Notes: generated by a model not told the origin, from the letters alone. Shown: positions 32,557 through 41,697, numbered from the stretch's first letter. The stretch is DNA of 64,000 bases from Microbacterium timonense (GCF_900292075.1 NZ_OLMV01000003.1:434001-498000), one strand, 5' to 3'. A program made the numbers and translations.

Positions 32557-33446
32557 CTGTCGCCCTCGCACCGGTCTCGCGGCGAACGGACGAGGATGCC
32601 GCGCCCCGGCGGCCCTCCCGAGGCAGGGACTACATCCGGATCGGCCTCTGGATCGCCCTGCTGATCTCGCTGATCATCTGGATGCTGCCGCTCGTGTTCA
32701 TCGTCTTCACCTCGTTGAAGACCGAGGCGGATGCCATCGGCACGCCAGTCTTCCTGCCGCCGCTGAACCCCGACTTCGGCAACTACGCCGAAGCGCTCGA
32801 GACAGGCAACCTCCTGGGCGTCGGCCTCAACAGTTTGATCATCGCGATCGTCAAGGTTCCGGTGGGTCTGTTGATCTCGGCCGCCGCCGCCTTCGCGATC
32901 GCGCGCATCCGGTTCCGTCGCAGCAGGCTCCTGCTGGCGGCGATGGCGATCGGTGCGATGGTCCCCATCCAGGTGGCGATCGCTCCGCTGTTCCAGGTGA
33001 TCAACTCGCTCGGGCTGCTGAACACCCACATCGGCGTCATCCTGCCGTACATCGGGTTCGGCATCCCGTACCAGATCTTCATCCTCTACGGCTTCTTCCG
33101 TCAGATCCCCGAAGAGCTGGACGAGAGTGCGCGAATGGACGGCGCGTCGTACTTCCGCCTGTTCTGGCAGATCATCCTGCCGCTGTCGGGTCCTGCGCTT
33201 GCAGCGCTGTTCATCCTCGACTTCGTGGCGACATGGAACGAGTACGGCATGGCGCTCGTGCTGCTGCAGAGTTCGGATGCCTGGACCGTGCCGCTGGCGA
33301 TCCAGGGGTTCCAGTCGCAGTACACCAGCTCGTACGGGCCGATCAACGCGTTCACGCTGATGTCGGTGATCCCCGTCGTGATCGTCTACCTGCTGTTCCA
33401 GCGCTACTTCGTATCCGGTGCGTTCGCCGGTTCCGTGAAGGGATAA
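32553..33446 (+). CDS. Sugar ABC permease, MalG/UgpE type
   Basis: 297 residues, six hydrophobic segments, N-terminus MTVALAPVSRRTDEDAAP, then RIGLWIALLISLIIWMLPLV. The EAA loop is DESARMDGASYFRLFWQIILPL, and the last segment has QRYFVSGAFAGSVKG, usual for this family. The start is fixed by AGGAGG at 32542-32547 and by the ATGA overlap with the preceding permease. No ATPase gene lies in this operon; actinobacterial sugar importers of this class usually share a remote MsiK-type ATPase. Confidence 0.93.
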   Translation: MTVALAPVSRRTDEDAAPRRPSRGRDYIRIGLWIALLISLIIWMLPLVFIVFTSLKTEADAIGTPVFLPPLNPDFGNYAEALETGNLLGVGLNSLIIAIVKVPVGLLISAAAAFAIARIRFRRSRLLLAAMAIGAMVPIQVAIAPLFQVINSLGLLNTHIGVILPYIGFGIPYQIFILYGFFRQIPEELDESARMDGASYFRLFWQIILPLSGPALAALFILDFVATWNEYGMALVLLQSSDAWTVPLAIQGFQSQYTSSYGPINAFTLMSVIPVVIVYLLFQRYFVSGAFAGSVKG

Positions 33447-33452
33447 TCCTCG

Positions 33453-35249
33453 ATGCCCCCCACCGCCATCACCTACACCGGTGACGAGACCCTCGGCGCA
33501 CTGCTGAAGGATGCCGGCGCGCGCGCCGTGCTCGAACGGCACATGCCCGAGCTCGGGGACCTCTCTACACGCCTGCAACTGGGCGGTCACCCCGTGCGTC
33601 TGGTCGCGCGGACCTCGCCGGCGCTGCGCGAGCCGGGTGCGGTCGACGCGCTGCTGGACGAGTTGTCGTCGCTGCCGATCCCGGGCAATTCGCCGTCACC
33701 GCCGCGAGAAGCCGCACACCAGGTCAGCGCGGAGTACGACGTCGACGGCGTGCCGGGCTCTGCGAGCATGCGTCATCAGCGCCGGCTGCGCCGGTTCGAG
33801 CGGCTCGAGATCGAGTTCAACGGCCCGCAGCACGGGAATCCCTTCGTCGAGGTCGATCTCGTGGTGCACATCGACACGCCCCGGGGCCGAGTGGACGTGC
33901 CGGGCTTCTACGACGGTGACGGCGTCTATCGCGCCCGGTACCTCGTCGAGCACGCCGGCGAGCACCGGTTCGAGAGCGAGAGCAACGCCCGCACGTTGAA
34001 CGGCATCTGGGGAGTCTTCGACGTCGATGCCACCGCCGCGGGCCGCGGACCGGTGCGCGTGCACGACCGCTTCCACTTCGCGTCGGCCGATGGACGGCGC
34101 TTCGTGCCCGTCGGCACGACGGCGTACGCCTGGACGCACCAAGGCGATGCGCTCGAGCAGCGCACCCTGGCCGCGCTGGCCGGCTCGCCGTTCAACAAGA
34201 TCCGCATGTGCGTCTTCCCGAAGTCGTACGCCTTCAACGAGAACGAGCCCGAGGTGTACCCGTTCGTCGGGAGCCCCGAGGGAGGCTTCGACCTCCAGCG
34301 GTTCGACCCCAGGTACTGGGCGCACCTGGAACAGCGCATCACGGAGCTCGGACGCCTCGGCATCGAGGCCGACGTCATCCTCTTCCACCCGTACGACCGG
34401 TGGGGTTTCGCCGACATGGGTGCCGTCGCCGACGACCGGTACCTGCGCTATGCCGTTGCGAGGCTCGCCGGCTTCGCCAACGTCTGGTGGTCGCTGGCGA
34501 ACGAGTACGACCTGATGCCCACCAAGACCGAGGCGGACTGGGAGCGATTCGCGGGCATCGTGCGCGAGAACGACCCGACTCGCCATCTCATCTCGATCCA
34601 CAACTGCTTCGAGTTCTACGACTACGGGCGCGAGTGGATCACTCACGCCAGTGTGCAGCGACGCGACATCTACAAGACGGCCGAGATGACCGACGAGTGG
34701 CGAGATGCCTGGGGCAAGCCGGTGGTGATCGACGAGTGCGCGTACGAGGGCGACATCGACCAGGGATGGGGCAACATCACCGGACAGGAGATGGTGCGCC
34801 GGTTCTGGGAGGGCGCGGTGCGCGGCGGCTACGTCGGTCACGGCGAGACGTACCTACGTGAGAACGACGAGCTGTGGTGGTCGAAGGGCGGGGAGCTGGT
34901 CGGTTCGAGCCCCGACCGCATCGCCCTGCTGCGGCGGGTGATGGAGGATGCCCCGGCCGCTCTCGAGCCGGTCGCGCATGACTGGGACATCCCCAGCGCA
35001 GGCATCCCGGGGCGGTACATGCTCTTCTATTACGGCTTCAACCAGCCCCGGTTCCGCCGCTTCCTATGGGATCCGGACGTCGCATACACCGTGGACGTGA
35101 TCGACACGTGGAACATGACGATCGAGCGGCTTCCGGAACCGGTACGCGGTCGGTTCACGATCGAGCTTCCCGGTCGCCCCTACATGGCGCTCCGCTTTCA
35201 AGCCATCGATGCCGACTCCGACGGCGGACAGAACCCCCCGCGGCGGTGA
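33453..35249 (+). CDS. DUF5060/DUF5605-type glycoside hydrolase-like protein
   Basis: 598 residues, no signal peptide, so cytoplasmic. The first ~90 residues resemble nothing named; then comes a beta domain (FERLEIEFNGPQHGNPFVEVDL, DUF5060-like), followed by a TIM-barrel (DUF4038-like) with PVGTTAYAWTHQG, ADVILFHPYDRWGF, NVWWSLANEYDL (candidate acid/base Glu) and KPVVIDECAYEGD (candidate nucleophile Glu), and a C-terminal beta domain (FYYGFNQPRFRRFLW). It probably cleaves the oligosaccharide imported by the preceding transporter; related families act on apiose-, arabinose- or rhamnose-type linkages, but the substrate here is open. It lies 6 nt after the permease. Confidence 0.75.
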   Translation: MPPTAITYTGDETLGALLKDAGARAVLERHMPELGDLSTRLQLGGHPVRLVARTSPALREPGAVDALLDELSSLPIPGNSPSPPREAAHQVSAEYDVDGVPGSASMRHQRRLRRFERLEIEFNGPQHGNPFVEVDLVVHIDTPRGRVDVPGFYDGDGVYRARYLVEHAGEHRFESESNARTLNGIWGVFDVDATAAGRGPVRVHDRFHFASADGRRFVPVGTTAYAWTHQGDALEQRTLAALAGSPFNKIRMCVFPKSYAFNENEPEVYPFVGSPEGGFDLQRFDPRYWAHLEQRITELGRLGIEADVILFHPYDRWGFADMGAVADDRYLRYAVARLAGFANVWWSLANEYDLMPTKTEADWERFAGIVRENDPTRHLISIHNCFEFYDYGREWITHASVQRRDIYKTAEMTDEWRDAWGKPVVIDECAYEGDIDQGWGNITGQEMVRRFWEGAVRGGYVGHGETYLRENDELWWSKGGELVGSSPDRIALLRRVMEDAPAALEPVAHDWDIPSAGIPGRYMLFYYGFNQPRFRRFLWDPDVAYTVDVIDTWNMTIERLPEPVRGRFTIELPGRPYMALRFQAIDADSDGGQNPPRR

Positions 35250-35252
35250 GCG

Positions 35253-36704
35253 CTACGGCGCGGGCGTCGCGACCGGGGAAGGGGTCGGGATCGGCGGGGG
35301 CGGCGTCTGCGTGCTTCCCTCGGGACCGCAGGTCGTCGGCGCCTCGGCGCCGGCGAAGCGGTCGGCGATCCACGAGACGTACTCGCCCTTGGCGTAGCGA
35401 GGGATGGTCTGATGGGTCGCACCGGAGTAGATCGTGTACTGCACCGGCATCCCGAATCCGCACGCCCGCTCGTAGTACTGGCTGGTGCCGTTCGGGTTCA
35501 CGACCGTGTCGGCGGTGCCCTGCATCACGAGCACCGGCGCGGTCGGCGCCGAGTAGCCGGCGGTGTTCTCATCCAGGCGCTTCTGCCAGTCGGACGGGAT
35601 GCTCGGCTGCAGCAGCGACGCGTAGTCCGTCAGGTTCGAGTTGATGACGTAGGCGAGGTGATTGACGCACTGCACACCGGCTCCCGCGAGTGCCTCCTCA
35701 CCGGCCTTCGTCACAACTCCCGATGCGTCGAGCTCGGGATAGGCGGCGAGGAACCCGCGGAACACGTTGAGCTGCAGCGCCACCGCGTGCGCAGGTGACG
35801 TGGCATCCTGCGGACCCTCCGGAACCTGGCGGGCGAACTGCGGGCCGTTGTCTGCGGCCGGCGCGAGCGCCGCCGTGCCGAGCAGATTGAGGGGCTTGCC
35901 GTAGTCGGTGTTCTGCCCCATCCAGACCGACGCACCGCCGCCCTGCGACCAGCCGAGCACGACCATGTCGTCACTCGCCTCGGTCTCGTCGATCTGCTGC
36001 GCCGCCTTGACCGAGTCCCAGACGTTGTTCGCCTCGGAATCCAGCACGGTGTACTGCTGAACGCCGGGCGTGCCGAGGCCCTGGTAGTCCGTGGCGACCA
36101 CCACGTAGCCCGCGTCGAGGAACTCGGTCAGCGCCGGGATGCCGACGTCCTGCTGGAACGGGCTCGTGTACGTGAAGTAGTCGACGAGGTCCACGGCGGG
36201 CTCCGCGGCCAGCGACGGCGCGCAGTTGCGGCCGCCGCCCTCGGTGCCGTGCGCCCACGCCACGACCTTGCGACCCCCGTCCGGCGCCTCGCCCTTCGGG
36301 GCGACGACGATGCCGGATGTCGCGACCGGCGTCCCGTCGTGCGTCTCCGACAGGTACAGGATCCGCCAGGCGCGGGCACCCTCCGGGGCCGGCACCTCTT
36401 CGGAGCGCAGCAGCGTGCCGTGCTCCTTGTCGGGCAGCGGCGACGGCGGCTCGTAGAACTCCGGGATCGCGAACTGGCCGTCGACGGTGCTCGTGGTCGT
36501 CGTCGCGGCCGACGGCTCCCCGCTCGGCTCGGTGCTCGACGCGGGCGCGAACGAACAGCCGGCGATGAGCAGGGCGGTGGCGGTGACTGCGACCGGTGCG
36601 GCCGCGTGCCGCAGCCGGCGCCGTACCCACCCTTCCCGCGTCAGCGGATCGGTCGCAGTTGAGTCGACGATGGACGGACGGCGCTTTCCCCCGAAATTTC
36701 GCAC
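35253..36704 (-). CDS. Secreted lipase-family lipoprotein
   Basis: About 483 residues from the GTG at 36704. The signal sequence ends in a lipobox-like LLIAGC, after which SFAPASSTEPSGEPSAATTT is a flexible linker. The hydrolase domain matches the secretory lipase (LIP) family: WAHGTEGGGRNCAP (oxyanion region), VVATDYQGLGTPG, nucleophile VLGWSQGGGASVWMG, acid VMQGTADTVVNP and catalytic histidine SGATHQTIPRYA. The C-terminus is a Pro-rich tail (TQTPPPPIPTPSP). A GTG at 36773 would add 23 basic residues; the exact start is uncertain. Anchored outside the membrane, it probably hydrolyses esters. Confidence 0.8.
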   Translation of the reverse strand: MRNFGGKRRPSIVDSTATDPLTREGWVRRRLRHAAAPVAVTATALLIAGCSFAPASSTEPSGEPSAATTTTSTVDGQFAIPEFYEPPSPLPDKEHGTLLRSEEVPAPEGARAWRILYLSETHDGTPVATSGIVVAPKGEAPDGGRKVVAWAHGTEGGGRNCAPSLAAEPAVDLVDYFTYTSPFQQDVGIPALTEFLDAGYVVVATDYQGLGTPGVQQYTVLDSEANNVWDSVKAAQQIDETEASDDMVVLGWSQGGGASVWMGQNTDYGKPLNLLGTAALAPAADNGPQFARQVPEGPQDATSPAHAVALQLNVFRGFLAAYPELDASGVVTKAGEEALAGAGVQCVNHLAYVINSNLTDYASLLQPSIPSDWQKRLDENTAGYSAPTAPVLVMQGTADTVVNPNGTSQYYERACGFGMPVQYTIYSGATHQTIPRYAKGEYVSWIADRFAGAEAPTTCGPEGSTQTPPPPIPTPSPVATPAP

Positions 36705-36818
36705 GGCTCTGAACCTAGGGCACGCGAAGGCCTGACGGTATCGATTTCGCGCGCGACGCGCCGTAGCGGACACACGTCCGGCCGACGGGTGCCCGGTCTC
36801 GGCATGCTCGCGAGCTCG

Positions 36819-38048
36819 CTACTCGACCGGCGGACCGAGGTACTCGTCGCGGCGCCGTGTCAGGTACGCGACCTCCGCGGTATTGCCGGCGAGCCGGATG
36901 GCCGCGTCGTAGGCGTCCCGCGCCTCCGCGTCGCGCCCGAGCCGGTGCAGCAGCTGAGCGCGGGCGGCGTGGTATGGGTGATAGCCGCGCAGCTCGGGCT
37001 CCAGCGCGTCCACGAGCGCGAGCCCGAGGTCGGGCCCGTCGCACTCGGCGACCGCGATCGCCCGGTTCAGCCGCACGACCGGCGAAGGGTCGAGCCGAAC
37101 CATGTGGTCGTACAGGGCGACGATCTGCGTCCAGTCCGGCGCGTCGCCGTCGGTGTGGACCGCGTTGATCGCCGCGAGCAGCTGGTAGCGGCCCGGCGCC
37201 TCGCCCGATGCCAGGCGCTCGCGGACCAGGGCGTGACCCTCGGCGATGAGCGCGGCATCCCATCGCGTGCGGTCTTGGTCGCTCAACGGCACCAGTTCGC
37301 CCGCCCCCGAGACGCGCGCGGCGCGCCGGGCCTCGATGAGCAGCATCAGCGCGAGCACGCCGGTCACCTCGCCGTCGCGGGGCAGCAGCTGGTGCAGCAG
37401 GCGCGCCAGTCGGATGGCTTCGCCGGTCAGCTCCGCGCGCACCGGTGCCGTGTCGGGTCCCGACGCGAGGTAGCCCTCGTTGAAGACGAGGAAAAGCACC
37501 GCCAGCACGCCCGATACGCGGCGCGGCAGGTCATCGGCATCAGGCATCCGATACGGGATGCCGGCGGCCGTGATCTTCGCCTTGGCCCGGGTGATGCGGG
37601 CGCCCATGGTCGTGTCTTGCACGAGGAACGCGCGGGCGATCTCGGGAACACTCAGGCCTCCGACGAGCCGGAGTGTGAGCGCCACCCGCGCCTCCATCGC
37701 CAGCGCCGGGTGGCAGCAGATGAACAGGAGCCGCAACCGGTCGTCGTCGATCACGCCCAGCGGCTCGGGGTCTGCGTCGTACACGAGCAGCGCCTCCCTG
37801 TGCCTCGCGTCTCGGATGCTCTCCCGCCTCATCACATCGATCGCCTTGCGGGTCGCGGCCGTCGTGAGCCAGGCGCCGGGGTTCGCGGGGATGCCGTCCA
37901 CCGGCCATCGCTCGGATGCCGCGGCGAAGGCCTCGGCCGCGGCATCCTCGGCGATGTCGAGGTTGCCGAAACGCTTTGCGAGCGTGGCCACGACCCGCGC
38001 CCACTCGTTCCGGTGTGCACGGGTCAGGGCCTCCCGAGGATCGCTCAC
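36819..38048 (-). CDS. ECF42-type RNA polymerase sigma factor with C-terminal extension
   Basis: 409 residues from the GTG at 38048, which overlaps the upstream DGPF gene's stop (GTGA). Sigma-2 region is ARVVATLAKRFGNLDIAEDAAAEAFAAASERWP, sigma-4 is ALTLRLVGGLSVPEIARAFLVQDTTMGARITRAKAKI. After this comes a ~200-residue extension (DUF6596-like; NEGYLASGPD, then PDWTQIVALYDHMVRLDPSPVVRLNRAIAVAE) with a TPR-like helical character. This architecture, and the adjacent DGPF protein, define the ECF42 group, which has no anti-sigma factor and relies on the extension for activity. Its own promoter was not identified. Confidence 0.9.
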   Translation of the reverse strand: MSDPREALTRAHRNEWARVVATLAKRFGNLDIAEDAAAEAFAAASERWPVDGIPANPGAWLTTAATRKAIDVMRRESIRDARHREALLVYDADPEPLGVIDDDRLRLLFICCHPALAMEARVALTLRLVGGLSVPEIARAFLVQDTTMGARITRAKAKITAAGIPYRMPDADDLPRRVSGVLAVLFLVFNEGYLASGPDTAPVRAELTGEAIRLARLLHQLLPRDGEVTGVLALMLLIEARRAARVSGAGELVPLSDQDRTRWDAALIAEGHALVRERLASGEAPGRYQLLAAINAVHTDGDAPDWTQIVALYDHMVRLDPSPVVRLNRAIAVAECDGPDLGLALVDALEPELRGYHPYHAARAQLLHRLGRDAEARDAYDAAIRLAGNTAEVAYLTRRRDEYLGPPVE

Positions 38049-38374
38049 CCTTGCAGCAGCGGCCGCACCTCGAGCCGCCGGTTGCAGGCCCTCGAGCCGT
38101 CGGTCATGAGCTGGATGGCGACGTCGAGGTCGGGCGCTTCGATGATCCAGAAGCCCGCCGCCCACTCCTTGGCCTCGACGAAGGGGCCGTCGGTGAGCAC
38201 CGGCTCATCGCCGCGGCCGTCGATGACCGTCGACACGGTGGGGTCGGCCAGCCCGGCGGCGAACACCCAATGCCCGCCGGCGCGGAGCTTGTCGTTGAAC
38301 GCGTCGATCGCGACCATCTCCTCGTCGGTGCCCGAGTTGCTGCGGCTGTCGATGACGTTGACCAAGTACTGCAT
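38045..38374 (-). CDS. YCII/DGPF-domain protein, ECF42 partner
   Basis: 109 residues, a dimeric alpha+beta YCII fold. The name-giving motif is LTDGPFVEAKEWAAGFWIIE, and the N-terminus MQYLVNVIDSRSNSGTDEE is typical. Proteins of this type are almost always encoded beside ECF42 sigma factors and are part of their regulon; the biochemical function is not known. The ATG at 38374 has GAAGGA upstream. It sits between the DHFR-like gene (39 bp upstream) and the sigma gene (overlapping), all on the minus strand, so the three probably form one operon. Confidence 0.9.
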   Translation of the reverse strand: MQYLVNVIDSRSNSGTDEEMVAIDAFNDKLRAGGHWVFAAGLADPTVSTVIDGRGDEPVLTDGPFVEAKEWAAGFWIIEAPDLDVAIQLMTDGSRACNRRLEVRPLLQG

Positions 38375-38413
38375 GCTCGTATCCTTCCGTTCCCGTACGA
38401 CGCCCGACAGCCC

Positions 38414-39010
38414 TCAGGCGTCCCGCCGCTTCGGACCGACGCCCTCGGGAATCCCGACGTGCAGGCGCGGGGCGTAGACGAGCTTCTGCGTCTGCCCGTC
38501 GAGCACGGTCGACTCGATGAGGTCGAGATCCAGCTCGGCTCCGCCGTGCAGGAGCGCCGCGTCGCCGGCGCGACCGGTGACCGCGGGGAAGATCGTCACC
38601 TCGAGGCGGTCGACGAGACCGGCCGCGAGCAGCGCGCGGTTCAGCGAGATGCTGCCGTGCGAGCGCATGGGTACATCGGTGGTGCGCTTGAGCCGCTCGA
38701 TCGCGGTGACGGCGTCTTCGCGGATGACGCTCGAGTTCTCCCAGCCCAGCGGCTCCTCCAGCGTGCGGGAGAACACGAGCTTGGGGTGGGCGTTGAGGCT
38801 GTCGTAGTACGGCTCGTCGTAGTCCTTCACGAACGAGCGGAACTCGCGGAATGTCGTAGCCCCGTACACCAGCACCTGCTCCTCGGCGTAGGTGCGCTCG
38901 AGGTCGGCACGAAGCTCGGGACCCTCCTTGCCCCAGTAGCCCGGCCAGCCGTGGCCCATGCCGTAGCCGTCGAGGGTGCAGAAGAAGTTGACGGTGAAGG
39001 TCGTGCTCAT
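38414..39010 (-). CDS. Dihydrofolate reductase-like (RibD C-terminal) protein
   Basis: 198 residues from the ATG at 39010 (MSTTFTVNFFCTLDGYGMG), with GGAG about 10 nt upstream. It has the RibD_C/DHFR-like fold: first strand with LDGYG, VLVYGATTFREF, then SHGSISLNRALLAAGLVDRLEVTIFPAVTGRAG (NADPH-binding and active-site loop). Such proteins are NADPH-binding reductases of unknown substrate and are common partners of ECF42 sigma/DGPF loci. The frame is open far upstream through the intergenic repeats, but those encode only repeat-derived peptide and are not part of the gene. Confidence 0.85.
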   Translation of the reverse strand: MSTTFTVNFFCTLDGYGMGHGWPGYWGKEGPELRADLERTYAEEQVLVYGATTFREFRSFVKDYDEPYYDSLNAHPKLVFSRTLEEPLGWENSSVIREDAVTAIERLKRTTDVPMRSHGSISLNRALLAAGLVDRLEVTIFPAVTGRAGDAALLHGGAELDLDLIESTVLDGQTQKLVYAPRLHVGIPEGVGPKRRDA

Positions 39011-39106
39011 GATGTGCTCCGTTCCAGTGATTCCTGCTTTCACCCTTGCTACGAACCCGGCGCCCCCATTTCGACAGCGCCCGCGATAATCTCTCCCACC
39101 CCCGCC

Positions 39107-39230
39107 CGTTGAGCGAGCAAACCGAGTCGAACGTCCCCACCCTCCCCGCCCGTTGAGGGAGCGAAGCGAGACGAAGCGTCCCCGGTCGTCCTCCCCGTTC
39201 GTTGAGCGAGCGAAGCGAGACGAAACGTCC
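39107..39230 (+). repeat. Three copies of the GTTGAGCGAGCGAAGCGAG repeat before the beta-mannosidase gene
   Basis: Copies at about 39107-39136 (degenerate: GCAAACCGAGTCGAACGTCC), 39150-39181 (GTTGAGGGAGCGAAGCGAGA, then CGAAGCGTCC) and 39197-39230 (TTCGTTGAGCGAGCGAAGCG, then AGACGAAACGTCC). Period about 45 bp, all in the same orientation as the copies at 21.6-22.6 kb. Together with flanking sequence they fill the 242-bp gap between the DHFR-like gene and the divergent mannosidase gene; no other gene is seen in this gap. Confidence 0.82.
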
Positions 39231-39252
39231 ACCGCCCTGATAGTCCTAAGAC

Positions 39253-41697
39253 ATGACTTTCCGTGAGCTTCACGACGGCTGGACGCTGCGGCACAGCGGT
39301 GGCGACATCCCTCCCGTGTTCGCTGCCGTCGCCGCCGAGCCGGTCCCGGCGATCGTTCCCGGCGTGGTGCACACCGACCTGCTCGCGGCCGGGCTCATCC
39401 CCGACCCGTACGTGGACGACAACGAGTCGCTGCTGTCGTGGATCGGACGGTGCGACTGGACGTACGAGCTGACCTTCGACGCGCCCGCCGACGGCGCGCA
39501 GAACCATGACCTCGTCGCCGACGGGCTCGACACTGTTGCCCGCGTCGTGCTCAACGGCGTCGAGATCGCGAAGACCGCCAACCAGCACCGTTCCTACCGG
39601 TGGCCGGTGGGGGCGCTGCTGCGCCCCGAGGGCAACCGGCTCGAGGTGACGTTCCGCTCGCCTATCGCCTTTGCCGAGGAGCGCGAGGCCGTGCTGGGGG
39701 AGCGCCCGCACGGGTACGTGTACCCGTACAACGCGATCCGCAAGACGGCGTGCAACTTCGGCTGGGACTGGGGGCCCGCCCTGGTGACGAGCGGCATCTG
39801 GCGCCGCATCGGCATCGAGAGCTGGAGCGGCGTGCGCATCGCCGCCGTCCGTCCGGTCGTGGGCATCGACGGCGACGCCCGCCGCGTCGACGTGCACGTC
39901 GACCTCGAGTGGAGCGAAGGGGCTGCCGACGTCGAGGTGGTCGCACAGGTGGCGGGCGAGCGCGCGGCGGTCGCGGCATCCGTCGGCACGTCCTCTGTCG
40001 TGCTGCCGATCACCGCGAGCGACGCGGAGCTGTGGTGGCCGCGCGGGCATGGCGCGCAGCCGCTGTACGAACTGACGGTGCAGGCGGGTGAGGCGGAGTG
40101 GAGCGGGCGCATCGGCTTCCGCACCGCCGAGATCGATGTCGAGGCCGATGCCGACGGCAGCCCGTTCACGGTGATCGTCAACGGCAAGCCCATCTACATC
40201 CGCGGGGCGAACTGGATCCCCGAAGACACCTTCTTCTCGCGCATCACGCGCGGGCGGCTGGCCGACCGGTTCGCCGACGCCGAGGAGTCGGGCATGAACA
40301 TGCTGCGGGTGTGGGGCGGGGGCATCTACGAGTCCGAGGACTTCTACGAGCTCGCCGACGAGCGCGGCGTGCTGGTGTGGCAGGACTTTCTGCTGGCGTG
40401 CGCCGCGTACAGCGAGGATGCCGAGCTGTGGAACGAGTTCGAGGCCGAGGCCCGCGACAACGTCACGCGCCTGTCTTCGCACCCGAGCCTGGTGGTGTGG
40501 AACGGCGGCAACGAGAACATCTGGGGCTGGGTCGACTGGGGCTGGCGGCCGCGGCTGAAGGGCGCGACGTGGGGCGAGGGCTACTACCTCGACCTGTTCC
40601 CGCGCGTCATCGGCGAGCTCGCCTCGACGACTCCCTATTCGGCCGGCAGCCCCTACGGGTTCAGCAGGTTCGTGCACCCGAACGACCCGAAGCACGGCAC
40701 CGTGCACATCTGGGACGTCTGGAACCAGGTCGACTACGACGTCTACCGCACCTACCGGCCGCGGTTCGTCTCGGAGTTCGGCTTCCAGGGTCCGCCGGCG
40801 TGGTCGACGCTGTTCTCGGTCGTGCACGACGAGCCCGCCGACCCGTACGGCCCGCTCATGCTCGTGCACCAGAAGGCTACCGACGGCAACGGCAAGCTCG
40901 AGCGCGGCCTCGGCGCGCACATCGCCGAGCCGCAGTCGATCGACGACTGGCACTGGGCGACGCAGCTGAACCAGGCCCGCGCGGTGCGCTTCGGCATCGA
41001 GCACTTCCGCTCGCTGCACCCGCTCAACCAGGGCGCGATCGTGTGGCAGCTCAACGACTGCTGGCCCGTGATCTCGTGGGCCGCCGTCGACGGCCACGGC
41101 ATCCGCAAGCCGCTCTGGTACGCCCTGCGCGACGTCTACGCCGACCGCCTCGCGACCATCCAGCCCCGCGACGGCGGCCTGGCGCTCGTGCTGCACAACG
41201 ACTCGGACTCGCCGTGGCAGGCCTCGGTGTCGGTGCGGGTGCTCACGTTCGACGGCGAGGAGCAGACGGCGACGGATGCCTCGGCCTCCGTGCCTGCGCG
41301 TTCAGCGGTGTCGCTGGCGCTGGACGTGTCGTCGGACGACCCGACGGGGGAGTTCGTCGTCGCCGAGATGTCGACGGGCGAGCGCGCGTTCTGGTACTTC
41401 GACGAGGACCCAGCGCTTCGACTTTCGCCCTCGCCGGTGGTCGCGTCGGCTTCGGCGGCCGAGGGTGGATACGAGGTGCGGGTGCGAGCGACCTCGCTCG
41501 CGAAGGACGTGACGCTGCTGGTGGATCGAGCGGATGCCGCCGCCCGCGTCGACCGCGGCATGGTGACGCTGCTGCCTGGGGAGGAGGCGGTGTTCAGGGT
41601 GACCGCTCCGACGGGAATGGAGCCGGGGGCGTTCACCGGGCCGCTGGTTGTGCGGTCGGCGAACGACCTGGTGCCGGTGACCGCGGTGACGGTGTGA
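39253..41697 (+). CDS. Beta-mannosidase, glycoside hydrolase family 2
   Basis: An 814-residue GH2 enzyme without signal peptide, hence cytoplasmic. N-terminal sugar-binding domain (IVPGVVHTDLLAAGLIPDPY is a beta-mannosidase-type start), a middle Ig-like domain, then the TIM barrel with PIYIRGANWIPEDTFFSR, MLRVWGGGIYESEDFYELAD, catalytic acid/base in VVWNGGNENIWGW and nucleophile in FVSEFGFQGPPAW, and C-terminal beta domains. These motifs favour exo-beta-mannosidase over beta-galactosidase. The ATG at 39253 directly follows the repeat array. Its stop overlaps the downstream kinase start. Confidence 0.92.
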   Translation: MTFRELHDGWTLRHSGGDIPPVFAAVAAEPVPAIVPGVVHTDLLAAGLIPDPYVDDNESLLSWIGRCDWTYELTFDAPADGAQNHDLVADGLDTVARVVLNGVEIAKTANQHRSYRWPVGALLRPEGNRLEVTFRSPIAFAEEREAVLGERPHGYVYPYNAIRKTACNFGWDWGPALVTSGIWRRIGIESWSGVRIAAVRPVVGIDGDARRVDVHVDLEWSEGAADVEVVAQVAGERAAVAASVGTSSVVLPITASDAELWWPRGHGAQPLYELTVQAGEAEWSGRIGFRTAEIDVEADADGSPFTVIVNGKPIYIRGANWIPEDTFFSRITRGRLADRFADAEESGMNMLRVWGGGIYESEDFYELADERGVLVWQDFLLACAAYSEDAELWNEFEAEARDNVTRLSSHPSLVVWNGGNENIWGWVDWGWRPRLKGATWGEGYYLDLFPRVIGELASTTPYSAGSPYGFSRFVHPNDPKHGTVHIWDVWNQVDYDVYRTYRPRFVSEFGFQGPPAWSTLFSVVHDEPADPYGPLMLVHQKATDGNGKLERGLGAHIAEPQSIDDWHWATQLNQARAVRFGIEHFRSLHPLNQGAIVWQLNDCWPVISWAAVDGHGIRKPLWYALRDVYADRLATIQPRDGGLALVLHNDSDSPWQASVSVRVLTFDGEEQTATDASASVPARSAVSLALDVSSDDPTGEFVVAEMSTGERAFWYFDEDPALRLSPSPVVASASAAEGGYEVRVRATSLAKDVTLLVDRADAAARVDRGMVTLLPGEEAVFRVTAPTGMEPGAFTGPLVVRSANDLVPVTAVTV

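Noticed and set aside
36819..38048. Classical housekeeping or ECF sigma factor with anti-sigma partner
   Set aside because: The ~200-residue C-terminal extension and the DGPF neighbour identify ECF42, and no anti-sigma gene is adjacent.
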